Source: Impatiens glandulifera (Eukaryota > Streptophyta > Magnoliopsida > Ericales > Balsaminaceae). From it: a stretch of 64,000 nucleotides of DNA. Position numbers and translations under genes: made by a program. The notes beneath the pieces are model-generated. The model saw only the letters and a program-made list of their open reading frames with translations. It was not told where the DNA came from and did no database searches. Positions 23,267 through 35,043 of this stretch are shown one piece after another. Position 1 is the stretch's first letter; every line of letters starts with the position of its first letter. Where the stretch lies: contig NC_061866.1 of the NCBI RefSeq assembly GCF_907164915.1, positions 25,313,905 to 25,377,904 on the forward strand, written 5' to 3'.

Positions 23267-23766
23267 NNNNNNNNNNNNNNNNNNNNNNNNNNNNNNNNNN
23301 NNNNNNNNNNNNNNNNNNNNNNNNNNNNNNNNNNNNNNNNNNNNNNNNNNNNNNNNNNNNNNNNNNNNNNNNNNNNNNNNNNNNNNNNNNNNNNNNNNNN
23401 NNNNNNNNNNNNNNNNNNNNNNNNNNNNNNNNNNNNNNNNNNNNNNNNNNNNNNNNNNNNNNNNNNNNNNNNNNNNNNNNNNNNNNNNNNNNNNNNNNNN
23501 NNNNNNNNNNNNNNNNNNNNNNNNNNNNNNNNNNNNNNNNNNNNNNNNNNNNNNNNNNNNNNNNNNNNNNNNNNNNNNNNNNNNNNNNNNNNNNNNNNNN
23601 NNNNNNNNNNNNNNNNNNNNNNNNNNNNNNNNNNNNNNNNNNNNNNNNNNNNNNNNNNNNNNNNNNNNNNNNNNNNNNNNNNNNNNNNNNNNNNNNNNNN
23701 NNNNNNNNNNNNNNNNNNNNNNNNNNNNNNNNNNNNNNNNNNNNNNNNNNNNNNNNNNNNNNNNNN
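23267..23766. other. Assembly gap, exactly 500 N
   Basis: 500 consecutive N, the same length as the gap at 58558-59057, which indicates a fixed placeholder of unknown true size. The translated frames of X across it have no meaning. Confidence 0.97.
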
Positions 23767-25449
23767 TTGTTCTTGAGCTAATTATGTTGAATCAAAGCCC
23801 ATAAAACATCCAAATATGTTTTAATGATATTTGACAGCTATTTGGATCATGTTTGATCAAAATAAAAAAAATTTCAAAATAAAATGAAACTTTTGAGTTT
23901 TTGATTTGGTCAAAACGAATAACTAGTGTTCATATTTTGGTACCAAAAAAGTATATATGAGATATAAGGAAGTTATTAGGTAGCTTCTTTCCTTTCAAAA
24001 TAACTTTAAAATCAAAAACTGAATTTTTAATCACAAATTGTTTTGATCAAATTGATTATCATCTAAGTTGATTGATACCTTGAGATGACGATCATCATGT
24101 TTCTAGGAGTTTTGTGAAGCTATCCAAACATTATATCAAATAATCTAAACTAAAAAACAATTAAAAAAAGTGAACCTTGATGTTCTTGAAGACCGAGGCA
24201 TGCTAGCCTAAGACCGAGAAATTCTAACCTAGGACCGAGACCTTGGACTAAGAATTTCAACAGGACCGAGAGGACCAACCGATGTTCTTGAGATAGGACC
24301 AAGAAATATGACCGAAGATTTTATTCCAAGACCGAGAGGTCTAACCTAGCACCGAGAGGTCCAACATAGGACCGAGAATTCCAGAATGTAGGATCGAGAG
24401 GTCAAACCTAGGACCGAGGAATCTCGATCCAAGACCAAAAATTACTAAACCCAGGACTGAGGGATTTAGCCTAGAGCTAACCCAGGACCGTGAGGCTTAT
24501 ACACCTCGACTGAGGGACTTAGCCTCAGGCTAACCCAGGACCGATGGGTTTATATACCCAAACCAAAACCTTAGTCAAGAACTGAGAATTCTTAGCACTT
24601 TAGACTGAGGGTCTCCGGACTCAAACAATAAAAATAGACATGAGGCTTAGGACTCCGGTCCTAAGGCATGTTTGGTTCCACTTTTTCAAAACCCAAAATT
24701 ATTTTTGTGATTTTGGACTCCTAAACCATTTTCTAAAAATCCCAAAAAATTAGAAAATAATTTTGAAATATTTTTGAGATATTTCCATAAAAATATTTTG
24801 ACTAAGGCCTGTTTGGCATTTATTTCTAAACCCTAACACACTTAAAATGACTGATGTTCTTTAGGTATAATCCTCCATAGTTATCATCTATAACAAGTAT
24901 TAGCATTTAAATATTGTTGTTTCAATATTTTAAATAATGCTAAAACTTAGAAGCATGACTAGGATCGAAAAAATAATTGGTTAAAACTCAAACGTTATAC
25001 AATCGATTTGTAAAAGTCAACTTTATAAGTACATATTGTTTTTTAAACGGGCATAGAGGATGAAGCGCGAAAGCCTTTCCCGAGAATCACTAAACTACGA
25101 ACTAAAAGAAAACTCTGGTCAATATGTTTGTATACGTAGGCCAACTTTTATTGATTTAAAAAAAATCAATTTGCGACTCTATTTTAAAATAAATAATCGT
25201 TTAAATTAATTATGTTTAATTAATTTAAACTAAAAGATTTTCTAAATATCAAATTGTGATAGGATTACCATAAATACTCGCATTATTTAAAATTAACCTC
25301 GAAATTAATTACTTTTTTAATTCATTTCAATGTAATTTTTTAAATAATGTTTTATTAAAAAAAAAAAAATTTGACATGCAAACTCAGGTTGAAATTCTCG
25401 AATCTCGTAATTTCACGAAAACCGTTAAAAGGGTTTTTCCGGGGTTACA
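23767..25449 (-). mobile_element. Ty3/gypsy-type LTR (minus), inverted relative of 39381-41945
   Basis: The reverse complement of this stretch follows 39381-41945 in order: start TGTAACC then a GGAAAAACCC-like block (25449 leftward), the CGAAAG..CCTC motif (25060), the GCCTGTTTGG motif (24800), and the CTCGGTC array (24186-24640). The far end is hidden by the N gap. No coding sequence was found. Assignment to gypsy rests on LTR layout and on the gypsy pol pieces nearby. Confidence 0.6.
24186..24640. repeat. Tandem GACCGAG-motif array within the gypsy LTR
   Basis: A degenerate unit of about 20 bp (AGGACCGAGAGGTCCAACAT-like) recurs more than 15 times. Many units contain GGACC-GAGA-GGTCC, a short palindrome. 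The same array in inverse orientation lies at 40175-40540. Confidence 0.75.
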
Positions 25450-27958
25450 ACATAACATATAATAGTTTATTTAATCAAAATGTATAAATATTATTAATAT
25501 TATATAAATATATTTATTATATTATTTGAAAATGTAACTAATATAATGAAGTTAAATCTTTTATAAAAAAATAATTAAAGATCTTTATAGAATTGTGATG
25601 AATATTATAAAATGTCTTAGTTTTGATGAGATGTGTTATATATAAATATAAACTTATAAATTAGTCTTTTTTTTTTGTTATGAATTGAATTTTTATTTTA
25701 TAAATTAATTAGTGATAAATTAGTCTACTTTTGAGTTAAATTATTTATATTTAATTATGGAGAGAAAAATATTAATAAGATTTTAATTATATATACAAGG
25801 AATGTGTATAAAATTTCAATATAATAAAACTTATATACCAAGTTAGGGAATTTAGTTTTTTTTAAATGATACCACATACATTTGAATTTGAAGTATTAAT
25901 AAAAAAATATACACATTTATTAAATAAATTAATTATTGTTATAATCATTTAATATAAAATTTTATATGAAACAAATATTATTTCATAGTATTACTTGTCA
26001 ACTAAATGCATGTATATAAAATTATAAACTAACTTCAATTTAATATCTTGTACATTCAACAAGTTTAAAGAGTCAAATTACTAGTAATGTGTCCATACTT
26101 AAATTTATAAAGACAAAATACACGTGATCATCATATTTAAAGTTATAAACTTTTTAATTAATTTTATTATTATTTAGTCTTATTATTATTTATAAATATA
26201 GTGGTCTAACATAATAAAATAAAATAAATTTTATTGCAGACAAACTAATATATATGTCATTTTTATAGAAGTAAGTTAAAAATAATTTTTTACTTATAAT
26301 ATACATAATTTTATAAGATTAATACTTATTTTTTACACCAAAAATTATAATTTAAATAAAAATTCCTGGACATTTAAAAAAAAGATAATAATAATAATGT
26401 TTCCCAGAAAATAAAAATAAAAGACGATAATAATAAAAGATTTGGGATAATAAGGAAACAAATAAAAAAATGGAGATAATAATAAGGAAGCAAATAAAAT
26501 GATAAAAATAGAAAATAAATATATTTTTGTTGGGTTTTATTATTATGTTTGATTTATTTATTTTATTTTTTTTCAAAAAATAAAAATTGGAATTAAAGAA
26601 CTCTATTGAAATTTATCTCAAACGGTTTAAGTTCAGAAGTACCTCATCTCTCTATTATTTTCTATTACGTTTGCTCTAGTATGATCCTGGGATGATATAG
26701 AAACTATTTAGTGGATTAAAAACGAACGAATCATTCTTATACTAATCTACCTATATTTTAATTTCGACTAAAATTAAAGATCGTCTCATCTAAGAGCAAG
26801 TTTTAAGTAGATGACCTAGAATGATTGCATAATCAATTTAGAAGCTACATGCTGTCCTAAATCTTGATTGCGTTCAAGTTTAGGTGACTGCCGAAAATTT
26901 TGTGAAACGTTTCTTATTTATCATCCAGAGTTATCCAGTGGTTTTCATATTATTTAAGGCCACGAGTATGTTCATATGACGATTGTACGATGAATATAAC
27001 TAGTTTGAGTCTATAGTGTTCGTGTTTAAGAAATCTGTATATTTCTGGTCATCTTCTTTGTTGCTCCGGAGAACCTCCAGTATGCTTTAGAGCTTTAATT
27101 AGATTTTATTATCCATGCAGATATGTCACAAATCCCGTTAGGATCTCGTTTGTGATCTTAGAACTGACTTTGTTGAAGTATACTGAAAATCAGTTTAGGC
27201 AGAATTTTTTTATATAAAATTTATAAATTTAGATTGATCTCTAGTTCTTGATTGATGTTTAGAGTTGTCGTTTTTTATTTGGTATTGTTCTAAGAGCATT
27301 TCTGTGCAAGAACTAGATAAAATCAAGTTCAATTATGGCCTTGATTTGTAAAAAAAACATGAAGGCTGCTATGGAGAAGTCAAATACAAGCTTGTATTTT
27401 GATTTTGACACTTGAGGCTATTTATTTATTTATTTTTATCTAACAAGGCCTTAACCAGTTTTAAAAAAATCTTATAAAATAGAAAACAATTCAACATAAT
27501 TTTCTATATTTTATGGAACTCAGAAACATAGTCCAAAATAACATGAAGTAATTTTAGAATGAATCTTACCCCGCCCATGGCATGGGCCGAAAGAATAAGG
27601 ACCAGGCCCAAAGGCTCATTAAGTAGCCCAAGAATAAGAATAGTAGAGAAAGTAGATGATTTTTGAATTTTTGGTATACTAATTTTAATTTTTGGACACA
27701 TTGTAGGTTTAAGCCATTTTTTTACCTAAAATAGTTCTTCGATTTTTGATATAAATCTACAACTTATACTATAGGTACTTTGGCTAAGCTAAAATAAAAT
27801 TCTTATCTATAGAATTTCTCAGTCTAGATGTATTTTCAGAATGGAAAAAGTATGTGTTAGGATCGGTGTTTTCTTTAAGTCCTAGATTATGGAATGAGTA
27901 GAATCTTTTAGAGAGGAATGATTTTAGGTTTGAGTTTTAAATTTATAAAAAATGTGTA
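25450..27958. other. AT-rich spacer without recognisable genes
   Basis: 25450-26620 is about 80 percent AT with simple (ATA)n runs; the minus frame at 26352-26576 is low-complexity. 26620-27700 is less AT-rich and unlike the neighbouring elements, but I find no long frame or known domain in it on either strand. Confidence 0.5.
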
Positions 27959-28470
27959 ATATTTCATGTCAAATCTTTAAAGGCCATATTTGTTTTGGAG
28001 TAGAGACCGTCCTTTTGGACGGGCGTGTGTGCCATAACGCCAAGACTCTTTCCTATGAGTAACAAAGTACCGAGCCCAAAATAATTTCTTTAATGTTTTC
28101 TGTACTAGTTTTAGAGAAGTAATCTAAGTGGTGACACTTAAAAAGTGTCACAAGAACGTCAACGTTACTAAGTTCTATTTCAGCTACTCATCTCCGTTTT
28201 GGTGAGGCGACTCCTGAATGAGTTGCTTCCACACCACGTTTTATGAAATTTGAGAGAAAGCTAAGTAATGAACTTAACAAAGCCTAATCCAAAAAATATT
28301 TTCTAAAAGTACTCGGGTTGAGCTTACCATTAAATCTCTCATCTCCTACTACGGTAGCATTCGATTAAGGCATGAGCCTCAAGTTAATTGTGTGGTATGA
28401 ACTGCCCTTAAAAAAAACGAGGTCAACATTTTGAATATTAAAAGGAGCAAAAATAATAGGCGTACAAAAA
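27959..28470 (+). mobile_element. Ty3/gypsy 5' LTR, 3' portion
   Basis: The sequence aligns along its length with 60505-61010 (shared landmarks TTTGTTTTRGAGTAKAGACC, ATTTGAGAGAAAG, GAGCTTACCA, ATTAAAAGGRG). It ends directly before a tRNA-Arg-like primer site. The upstream LTR boundary is not defined. Confidence 0.55.
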
Positions 28471-28488
28471 TTGACGACTCTATTGGGG
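28471..28488 (+). other. Primer-binding site like that of Tat/Ogre gypsy elements
   Basis: TTGACGACTCTATTGGGG resembles the TGGCGACTC..TGGGG site used by Tat/Ogre lineages (tRNA-Arg primer), with a few mismatches, and it lies immediately 3' of the LTR-like sequence. Confidence 0.5.
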
Positions 28489-29812
28489 AGACGTGATGCA
28501 TAAATTGAAACAAATAATTTGTCCAGTTTTAAACAAGACATTTACACATAAAAAACCTAACAGGAGGGTGTAAAACCCAAAACATATAATGTGAACCTCG
28601 ATGTCACATTCTACTTGCTTGCATTAGGATCCTACCCTATAAGGCACATCACCTTTTGTCTTTCAAGATAGTGTGGAATGTGCGTTGTGCGATACCATCC
28701 ATGCATCTATATATTACGAAATCAAGATGTACCGACGAGACTTAGTGATCTGTTACAGAGCGATGATGTTGTGAGAAATCTAACCTCTTCTTTTCATTGT
28801 AACAAAAGTTGTTGTCAGACAAGTTATGTGCTTACTATATCTAAATACGTGCATGTACTTATAGCTAAAATAGACGCTCACGAGTATGTCAATACTTTTC
28901 CAAATTTAAAACAAGGATCTAGTTTGACGACGCTGAGTGCGATCGAAGATCAACACATTGAAACAAAGGTGGAACTCCTGGAGTAGCAAGTACATGAGAT
29001 AATATTGAATGTAGCAACAAATCGGAAAAGAGAACTCATACATCTTCTTATCTATCATTTCTTGTAAACAAACCCAATTTTTGAATTTAATAAAACCAGA
29101 ATTGGAAAAACAGGCGTCTATTCCCTTTTAAAAGACACGTATGTGCATTATAGTAACTCGAGTTGTTCTAAACATTAGAACCCTCATTCCTAACGTCATT
29201 TTTACCTCCACATGTTTTAAAGAGTCTAAAAAAGCCAAGTACATAAAAAAAGACTCGTAAACTGGAAGATTCTAGAAGGCTGACATGGTTGAAGAAGGTC
29301 GTTCAAGTAATAATGCACTAAGGGCTGAGATTCAAGACATAAAGGCTACATTCAGAGATACGGTTACCCAAATGGAAATCATGACTCTAGAGTTTTAGGT
29401 CGGTCATGTAAATACCCCTAAACCAAATTCTCAAGCGTTTTCAAGCCCCAAGCCTAGATGAACCACAATACTTCCCATGATCTTAACTCATCTATAGAAG
29501 CTATCAACATAATAAATTTATAGGAAGAGTGGAGGTTGAGTTGTCATATGATGAATCAAAATATGTGTTAGACAATGCATCAGCCATAATAAATCAGGAA
29601 TCCCAAGAGTATGCTGAAACTCATGAGATAAGAGTCTCGATTGCCCTAATTCCCCAAGGTGGTTATCAAGGGGAATAAGAACAAATGATGGACAATATGA
29701 AAACAATCCATGAGGAAATGTATACTTAGGTCAATAAAGAGGGAATCTATAAAGACTGGGATGAGATGATGCAAGAAACTAATAAATCATGTATCCCCAT
29801 CATCTACAACTT
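28489..29812 (+). pseudogene. Gypsy leader and gag N-terminal remnant
   Basis: A 102-codon frame (28678-28986) of unknown identity is followed at 29285 by a helical segment (MVEEGRSSNNALRAEIQDIK and VTQMEIM), the kind of coiled-coil start seen in gypsy gag proteins, then many stops. The stretch is collinear with the protease remnant at 38481-39110 if element A is removed. Identity of the leader frame is not established. Confidence 0.4.
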
Positions 29813-29840
29813 CCTAAACCCTAAACCCTAAACCCTAAAC
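29813..29840 (+). repeat. Interstitial telomere-type repeat, four CCTAAAC units
   Basis: 28 bp of perfect CCTAAAC x4, the Arabidopsis-type plant telomere motif. It lies exactly where element A's 3' LTR loses its last 120 bp or so. Confidence 0.85.
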
Positions 29841-31330
29841 ACTTAAAACATAATCAAGTGCGGAAATGTTTACTTAGGTTTGAAGCTTTAGGATCAAGAA
29901 TGAGAAGATAACAGAAAGAAACAACACAACAGTTTTTTATGGATGTTCGGAGCAAACTCTCCTACGTCACCCCTTCTTCTAACCACCAGAAGTTTTCACT
30001 ACAATATGCTTTGAATCAAATATAGTTTGCACGAATGGCTCACTGTTGAACAGAACAGACTCTGTTAAACTTACAATATGATGAATATCACTCAGCTAAA
30101 ACGATGCTTTAATTCTAACTCTCTCTTGATTAACACATAGTATTTCAGGAAAACAAGTGACAGTTTGAATATTCAAAAGCTTGATTTCTTAGTAATTTCA
30201 GAGATTCTTCTTAGAATGCGAGCGAGAGATCGAGAGATTGTCCGTTGTCCTTTAGATTCTTTAAATAAGGAACAGGTACCAACGGTCGAATCTTCATAAT
30301 GACACGTGACGAGCTTCCATTGGAACGCCTCCATAGTACAACATACTCTGAATACAAGGATTGTGGCCGTACACAATAGGTAGTGCGCCGAATATTCTTC
30401 AGAGATATACCTACAAAACAAATAATGTGAAGGATATTCACTTACGTGGCATTGGTTGATTGGTTACAGCTGGTTGTCATATTGATCTTCACTAGAAAAT
30501 GGAGCAGGAGTAGCGTACAGCTAGAGCACGTGGGTAGGAGGGTGCTAGCTTCAAGCAACTGCTTAAGCATGGCATTAGATGTATTTCAATTAGACAACCT
30601 CGTCTAATGAAATTAGACGTCCCCGTCTAATAACAAGATCCATTAGACCACTTGGATAAATGGGATTAGACTTCACGTTTAACTACAATCACTTCAGACT
30701 AATCTGAAGGAGTTAGAATGCACGTCTAACTTTCACCAGTTAGACTGCACGTCTAACTTTCACCAGTTAGACTGCACGTCTAACTTTCATATTCCATTAG
30801 ACTCAACGTCTAATTACGAATCCACTTCAGACTAGTCTGAAGGAGTTATATTGCACGTCTAACTTTCTCTTTCCATTCGACTGCACGTCTAACTCCACGA
30901 GTTAGACTGCACGTTTAATTACGAATCACTTCAGACTAATCTGAAGGAGTTAGACCTTACATCTAACTTTCACCAGTTAGACTGCATGTCTAACTTTCAC
31001 CAGTTAGACTGCACGTCCAACTTTCACTAGTTAGACTGCACGTCTAACTCCACTTTCTATTAAACTGCACTTTTAATTTCACTAATTAGACTACACGTCT
31101 AACACTACTTAGTTAAATTACACATTTAACTTCGCTAGTTAGACTGCACGTCTAACTTCGTGCATCTAAAGCCAAATCGGTCTAATGAACCTCATTAGGA
31201 CCAAGTCTAATGTAATCTGATTTCGATACACCTGCATAAAAAACAATTAGCCGCATAGACTATCCTTTCATCATCAAAATTCCAATAGTCAAACTATTTC
31301 AACACTTAGTCAAAATAATTTGATCCAACA
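29841..31330 (-). repeat. Element A 3' LTR (truncated)
   Basis: Homologous to 36145-37679 throughout, from TGTTGGATCAAATT at 31330 down to 29841, where about 120 bp of the LTR end are missing. U3 contains the palindrome array (30590-31160). A TATA-like TTATTTAAAG is at 30260-30269 on minus, followed by the R/U5 region. Confidence 0.88.
30590..31160. repeat. Palindrome array in U3 of element A (3' LTR)
   Basis: Some 15 to 20 short inverted repeats stand head to tail. The commonest is GTTAGAC-TGCAC-GTCTAAC; others are CTTCAGACTAATCTGAAG and arms of ATTAGACG..CGTCTAAT. Mutations vary among units. Confidence 0.9.
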
Positions 31331-31345
31331 ATTTCCCCTTTCTTG
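31331..31345 (-). other. Polypurine tract of element A
   Basis: AAGAAAGGGGAAAT on minus abuts the TG of the 3' LTR, the primer position for plus-strand DNA synthesis. Confidence 0.8.
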
Positions 31346-31511
31346 ATGATGAGATTGAAACTTTGCATAGATAATAAATTAAGCATTCATCATATAAAAT
31401 TCAGAGTAGAATTTGTTCATCCAGCTTACACAACTACTTTCCAAAAACCAATATTCAAAAACATAGTTAAAGAAGCATAGTTTAAAAGTTAACAAAGTAG
31501 GAGAAAGGAGA

Positions 31512-34500
31512 TTATTGTTCTTCACTTTTCACTCGAGGATCGATAGGGAAACGAGTTCCTTCATAGCTCATCCCTTCACCCGTCATCTCTTGACCGGTTA
31601 GCAAATTGCGAAAAGGAGGAAGAGCGCGACCACCACGAGCGGTTCCATCACTCTGGCCTCCACGATCACCACCGTTACTCCGACCTCCTCGATCACTACC
31701 AGGTCGCCCACCACGACCACCACCACTGCTTCGGCCTCCACGATCACCACCGCTGCGACCTCCGCCTATTTTAGTTGGCCTTGTATTTTCATCATTGGTT
31801 GGCGCTCGCTTAGATCTGGTGCCAGTTGATATACTGTCACTTCTTCTACTAGGCTCACCTTGAGTGATACGAGTTTGTTCTTTCTCAGCACCAGCTTTCG
31901 CATTCTCTTTAGCTTGAAATTTCCTTGCAATGGAGTCGGCATACTCCAATCTTTCAGCATCTGTTCTTCTCATGCTGCCTTGAATTTCAACCAGCCGATT
32001 CTGAAATAATTCCATTGTTTCCATAATCTCTCGTTGATTATCAAGATTGATTTGCCTTTCAAGGCTCATCATTTCTAATTGACGACTGAAGAGCTGCTTT
32101 TTAAATTTGGAGAAATTTGAATTTGAGACATGAGTCTCATACGTATTCTTCTTCAGTGTCTTATCCAAATCATTAAGGATTTTGACATGTTCAGCGAAGT
32201 GTTTTATGTCCTCTTTATGGGTCTTCAAGATCTTTGCCATATTCGATCCTTGATTTACCACATTCTTCTGTAGAGAGGTAAGCAGAGATGTCATCGACTT
32301 CATAAGCTTGGTACCGTCAGCAGAAGATCCTTCATTAGATGAATTATCTTGAGATTCTGCTGCCATGCTCTGAATGGGGTTAAATTGAGTGTGAACCTGC
32401 AGGGATTTGCTCGGGTTCATCCTTCTCAGACTCATTTCCAGATCGATTTCGCTCTTCTTCTTCCAACTCCTCTTCTGCTATATTAAATCTTTCGTACAAA
32501 TTTCGTACTGTGAAGAGGATTGAGAATATTTTTATAGAGATTACCAGCATTAATCTCAGGAAATGGTAGAGGCTTTACAGTTCTAGCATATTGATCATAT
32601 TCCCCCTCAGATGAGGAACTTTCTTCGGCATCTTTGTCTTTTGAGGGTTCCCCCTCAGATCTGACAACATCAGGCTAACTGACTTCAGCCTCTTTTTCTT
32701 GAGATCTCCCTGTTTTGACAGCAGGGGATTTCACTACCTCTTCTTCATTGATATTAGGAGTTTGAATGAGCTCTTCAACAATTTCTTCCTATTGCATTAC
32801 AAGAGCTTGGACCGGCTCTTTAACAACATCTTCTTCTTGCGTTACAAGAGCTTGGACGGGCTCTTAATTAGCATTTTCTTTAAGAGCTTGTTCAGGCTCT
32901 TGAATAATTTCTTCTTCTTCTATGGACGGATTCTCTTGAATAGGTTCCTCATCTTGCTCGATAACAGGCTGAGCCAGTAGACGTCTTTCTTCTGTAGAGA
33001 GATTTCCAAGTTCTATCAGAAGAGCAGCATCTTGCTCATCTGTATCAGCATGATCAACAGAGATATCCATTGGTTCGTCTTCATCGGAGAATCTACCAAA
33101 ATAGCTAACTCCTGAGCAATTAGCTCCATCAACATATCGAATGACTACAGAAAGATAGTTAGCCATGATCTCGTCTAATCTTTTTAAAGCCTTTACTTCT
33201 ATTTCAGCACCTTTCTCAATTGGATTGAAATTTGCTTTTCTGGCTTCAAGAATGGGAAATAAAGCTCTTCCTCTTAGACATGCTTTTATAAGGTCCTTTC
33301 TCTTCAAAGCTTTAGACACCTCCGAAGTTTTGGCCCATTTGAGAACCTTCTTTTCATTGGATACAAGCTTACGCCATTGACTGCTTATTCCTGAACTCGT
33401 GATGACCTCATCATACTGGATTGACAATCTGTTTTGGATCTAAGAGTAAAAAATTTATATCTTCTCAACAGCTATGTCTTTGACTTGATTCATCATGAGG
33501 TCAACAATACATGTTGCCCCAGAAACATCTTCATTTTCGTCAGTTACAACATTCTTCCCTTTTCCAATAATCTCAACAGATTTTGGAAAGGGTCTTGGTT
33601 CACCAAATACAATTCCACACGACTGTCTTATGGAGCGCATTAATTCATGAGCAGATTGTGGCTTCTTGAAAAGTCCAGGAGAAAGTTCGCCTCGAGTGAC
33701 CTTCCCGGTTACTATGGAATCTTTTGAAATGAGATTTAAGGAGGAAGGCTCTCTGACAGAAGTAGAGTGAGCCTTTTCAGCAATACCACCAGCCGCAAGG
33801 GTAAGGACTACACCTTGTTCTGGTTGAACAAACTCTGTAGCACCAGCGACTACTGGATTATGTTGGCGAACGAGAGACACAATCCTGTCAAAATTCTTAA
33901 TATTTGGACCAACTGACTCAACAACGCGCCCTGTAATAGATTCCTTTTCAGGAATAAAAATAAATTTATCCTGTTCCATCACAGGAACATCAAATTTGGG
34001 CACATCGGCTAAGGGTTGGGAAGAAGTTACCTTTGATGACGCCTTCATCGATTTAGACGCACGGGGCGCCTTTGACTTGTCACCTTTTGAAACAGATGAC
34101 CTTGAAGATCTCCGCAACTGACTAGCAGCCAGAGACAAGGGAGACAATGGAATGGTGGCAAGTTCGACTAGACCTTGCCTGACTCTGGAATCGACTGTTT
34201 CAGAATCCTTCTTTGAAGATCTTCTTAGGCTATTAGAACTAGCCTCTGATTCGTTGACTGTTTTTGATCTCTTTGCTCATGTCGATAGAATGGAAGCGGC
34301 TGGTTGTCTGGATCGGGTAACAAATTTTCCACCCGTCTGTTGGCTAGAAGCACCTGAAGGCGATTCTTTAAGGTGCTTCATTCTGACTAGGGTGTTGACG
34401 ACTGTGAAAACAGTATACACCCCGGTCGAGTTGATCGGTTCAGGTTCACCCGTCGGAGCCCCAAATGCTCTAATAAACGGCTTAGTTGGGCAGCGAAGGT

Positions 34501-35043
34501 TATACATTCCCTGTTCTCTTAGTTGATGGAGAAGTAGAGATTCTGAAATAATGTTAAGGCCCAGTTGACCTGGATCCCCTTTGAGATGGCACACACATAG
34601 TCAAATTGATCTTGACTATAGAGATTGAACGATCCAGCCTTCCCCTGAAGCGCTTTTGCCACCACATCATTTACCAAAATAAAGTGTGGTTTAAGGACCT
34701 TCTTACTTCCATTCAATCGAATCGCCAAAACGTCGGCTGATAAAACCTTCTTCATTTCTTCCATTACTTCCGATGACAAATGCCTGTTGAAAGTATGTCC
34801 CTTCGACGGAAGTTCAAAGAACTCTACGTAACAGGATTCGTTGAAAGAGATCTCCATACCGTTAACAGTTGCTACAATGGAATCGTCCACCATTGTTGCA
34901 GTTTAAAAGAACTCTCGAACTTCCTTCTCATGAAAGATGAACGGACCTCCAAGATATTTTCTGAGATCGGAATACTCGAGGGTTCTGAACATATCGACCA
35001 CCTCTTGCTGATCGAAGGAATAGACCGATGGGAAATCAACCTT
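31512..35043 (-). pseudogene. ORF-X copy 2, fused in frame behind gag of element A; nearly full length, few lesions
   Basis: Begins KVDFPSVYSFDQQEVVDMF in the gag frame. Domains in order: N-terminal globular region (DMFRTLEYSDLRKYLGGPF to INWALTLFQNL-like end, 35043-34519, one in-frame stop at 34903-34905); Ser/Lys-rich linker after a frameshift near 34560; GKGKNV and DLMMNQV block; core EKKVLKWAKTSEVSKAL, RGRALFPILEARKANFNP, SDEDEPMDI (33427-33040); acidic Glu-rich linker; after a second shift, a 307-codon intact C-terminus (32435-31512) with coiled coil (KTLKKNTYETHVSNSNFSKF, RTDAERLEYADSIARKF) and an RGG tail (GGDRGGRSSGGGRGG). No signal peptide or hydrophobic span is visible. Biochemical role unknown; RGG tails usually bind RNA. 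Confidence 0.8.

Noticed and set aside
23245..23781. Open frames of 170-187 codons across the N runs
   Set aside because: They consist of undetermined bases and carry no information; the same holds at 58533-59102.
26352..26576. Minus-strand 74-codon frame rich in Ile/Phe/Tyr
   Set aside because: Low-complexity AT-rich sequence with no start context or domain.
28678..28986. 102-codon Cys-containing frame as a possible host gene
   Set aside because: It sits in a gypsy leader just behind a primer site, has no recognisable domain, and upstream and downstream codons are closed.
31606..31863. Plus-strand Pro/Arg-rich frame
   Set aside because: Antisense of the RGG-encoding tail of ORF-X; the repeats make the opposite strand open. 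The plus frames at 56723-56982 have the same cause.
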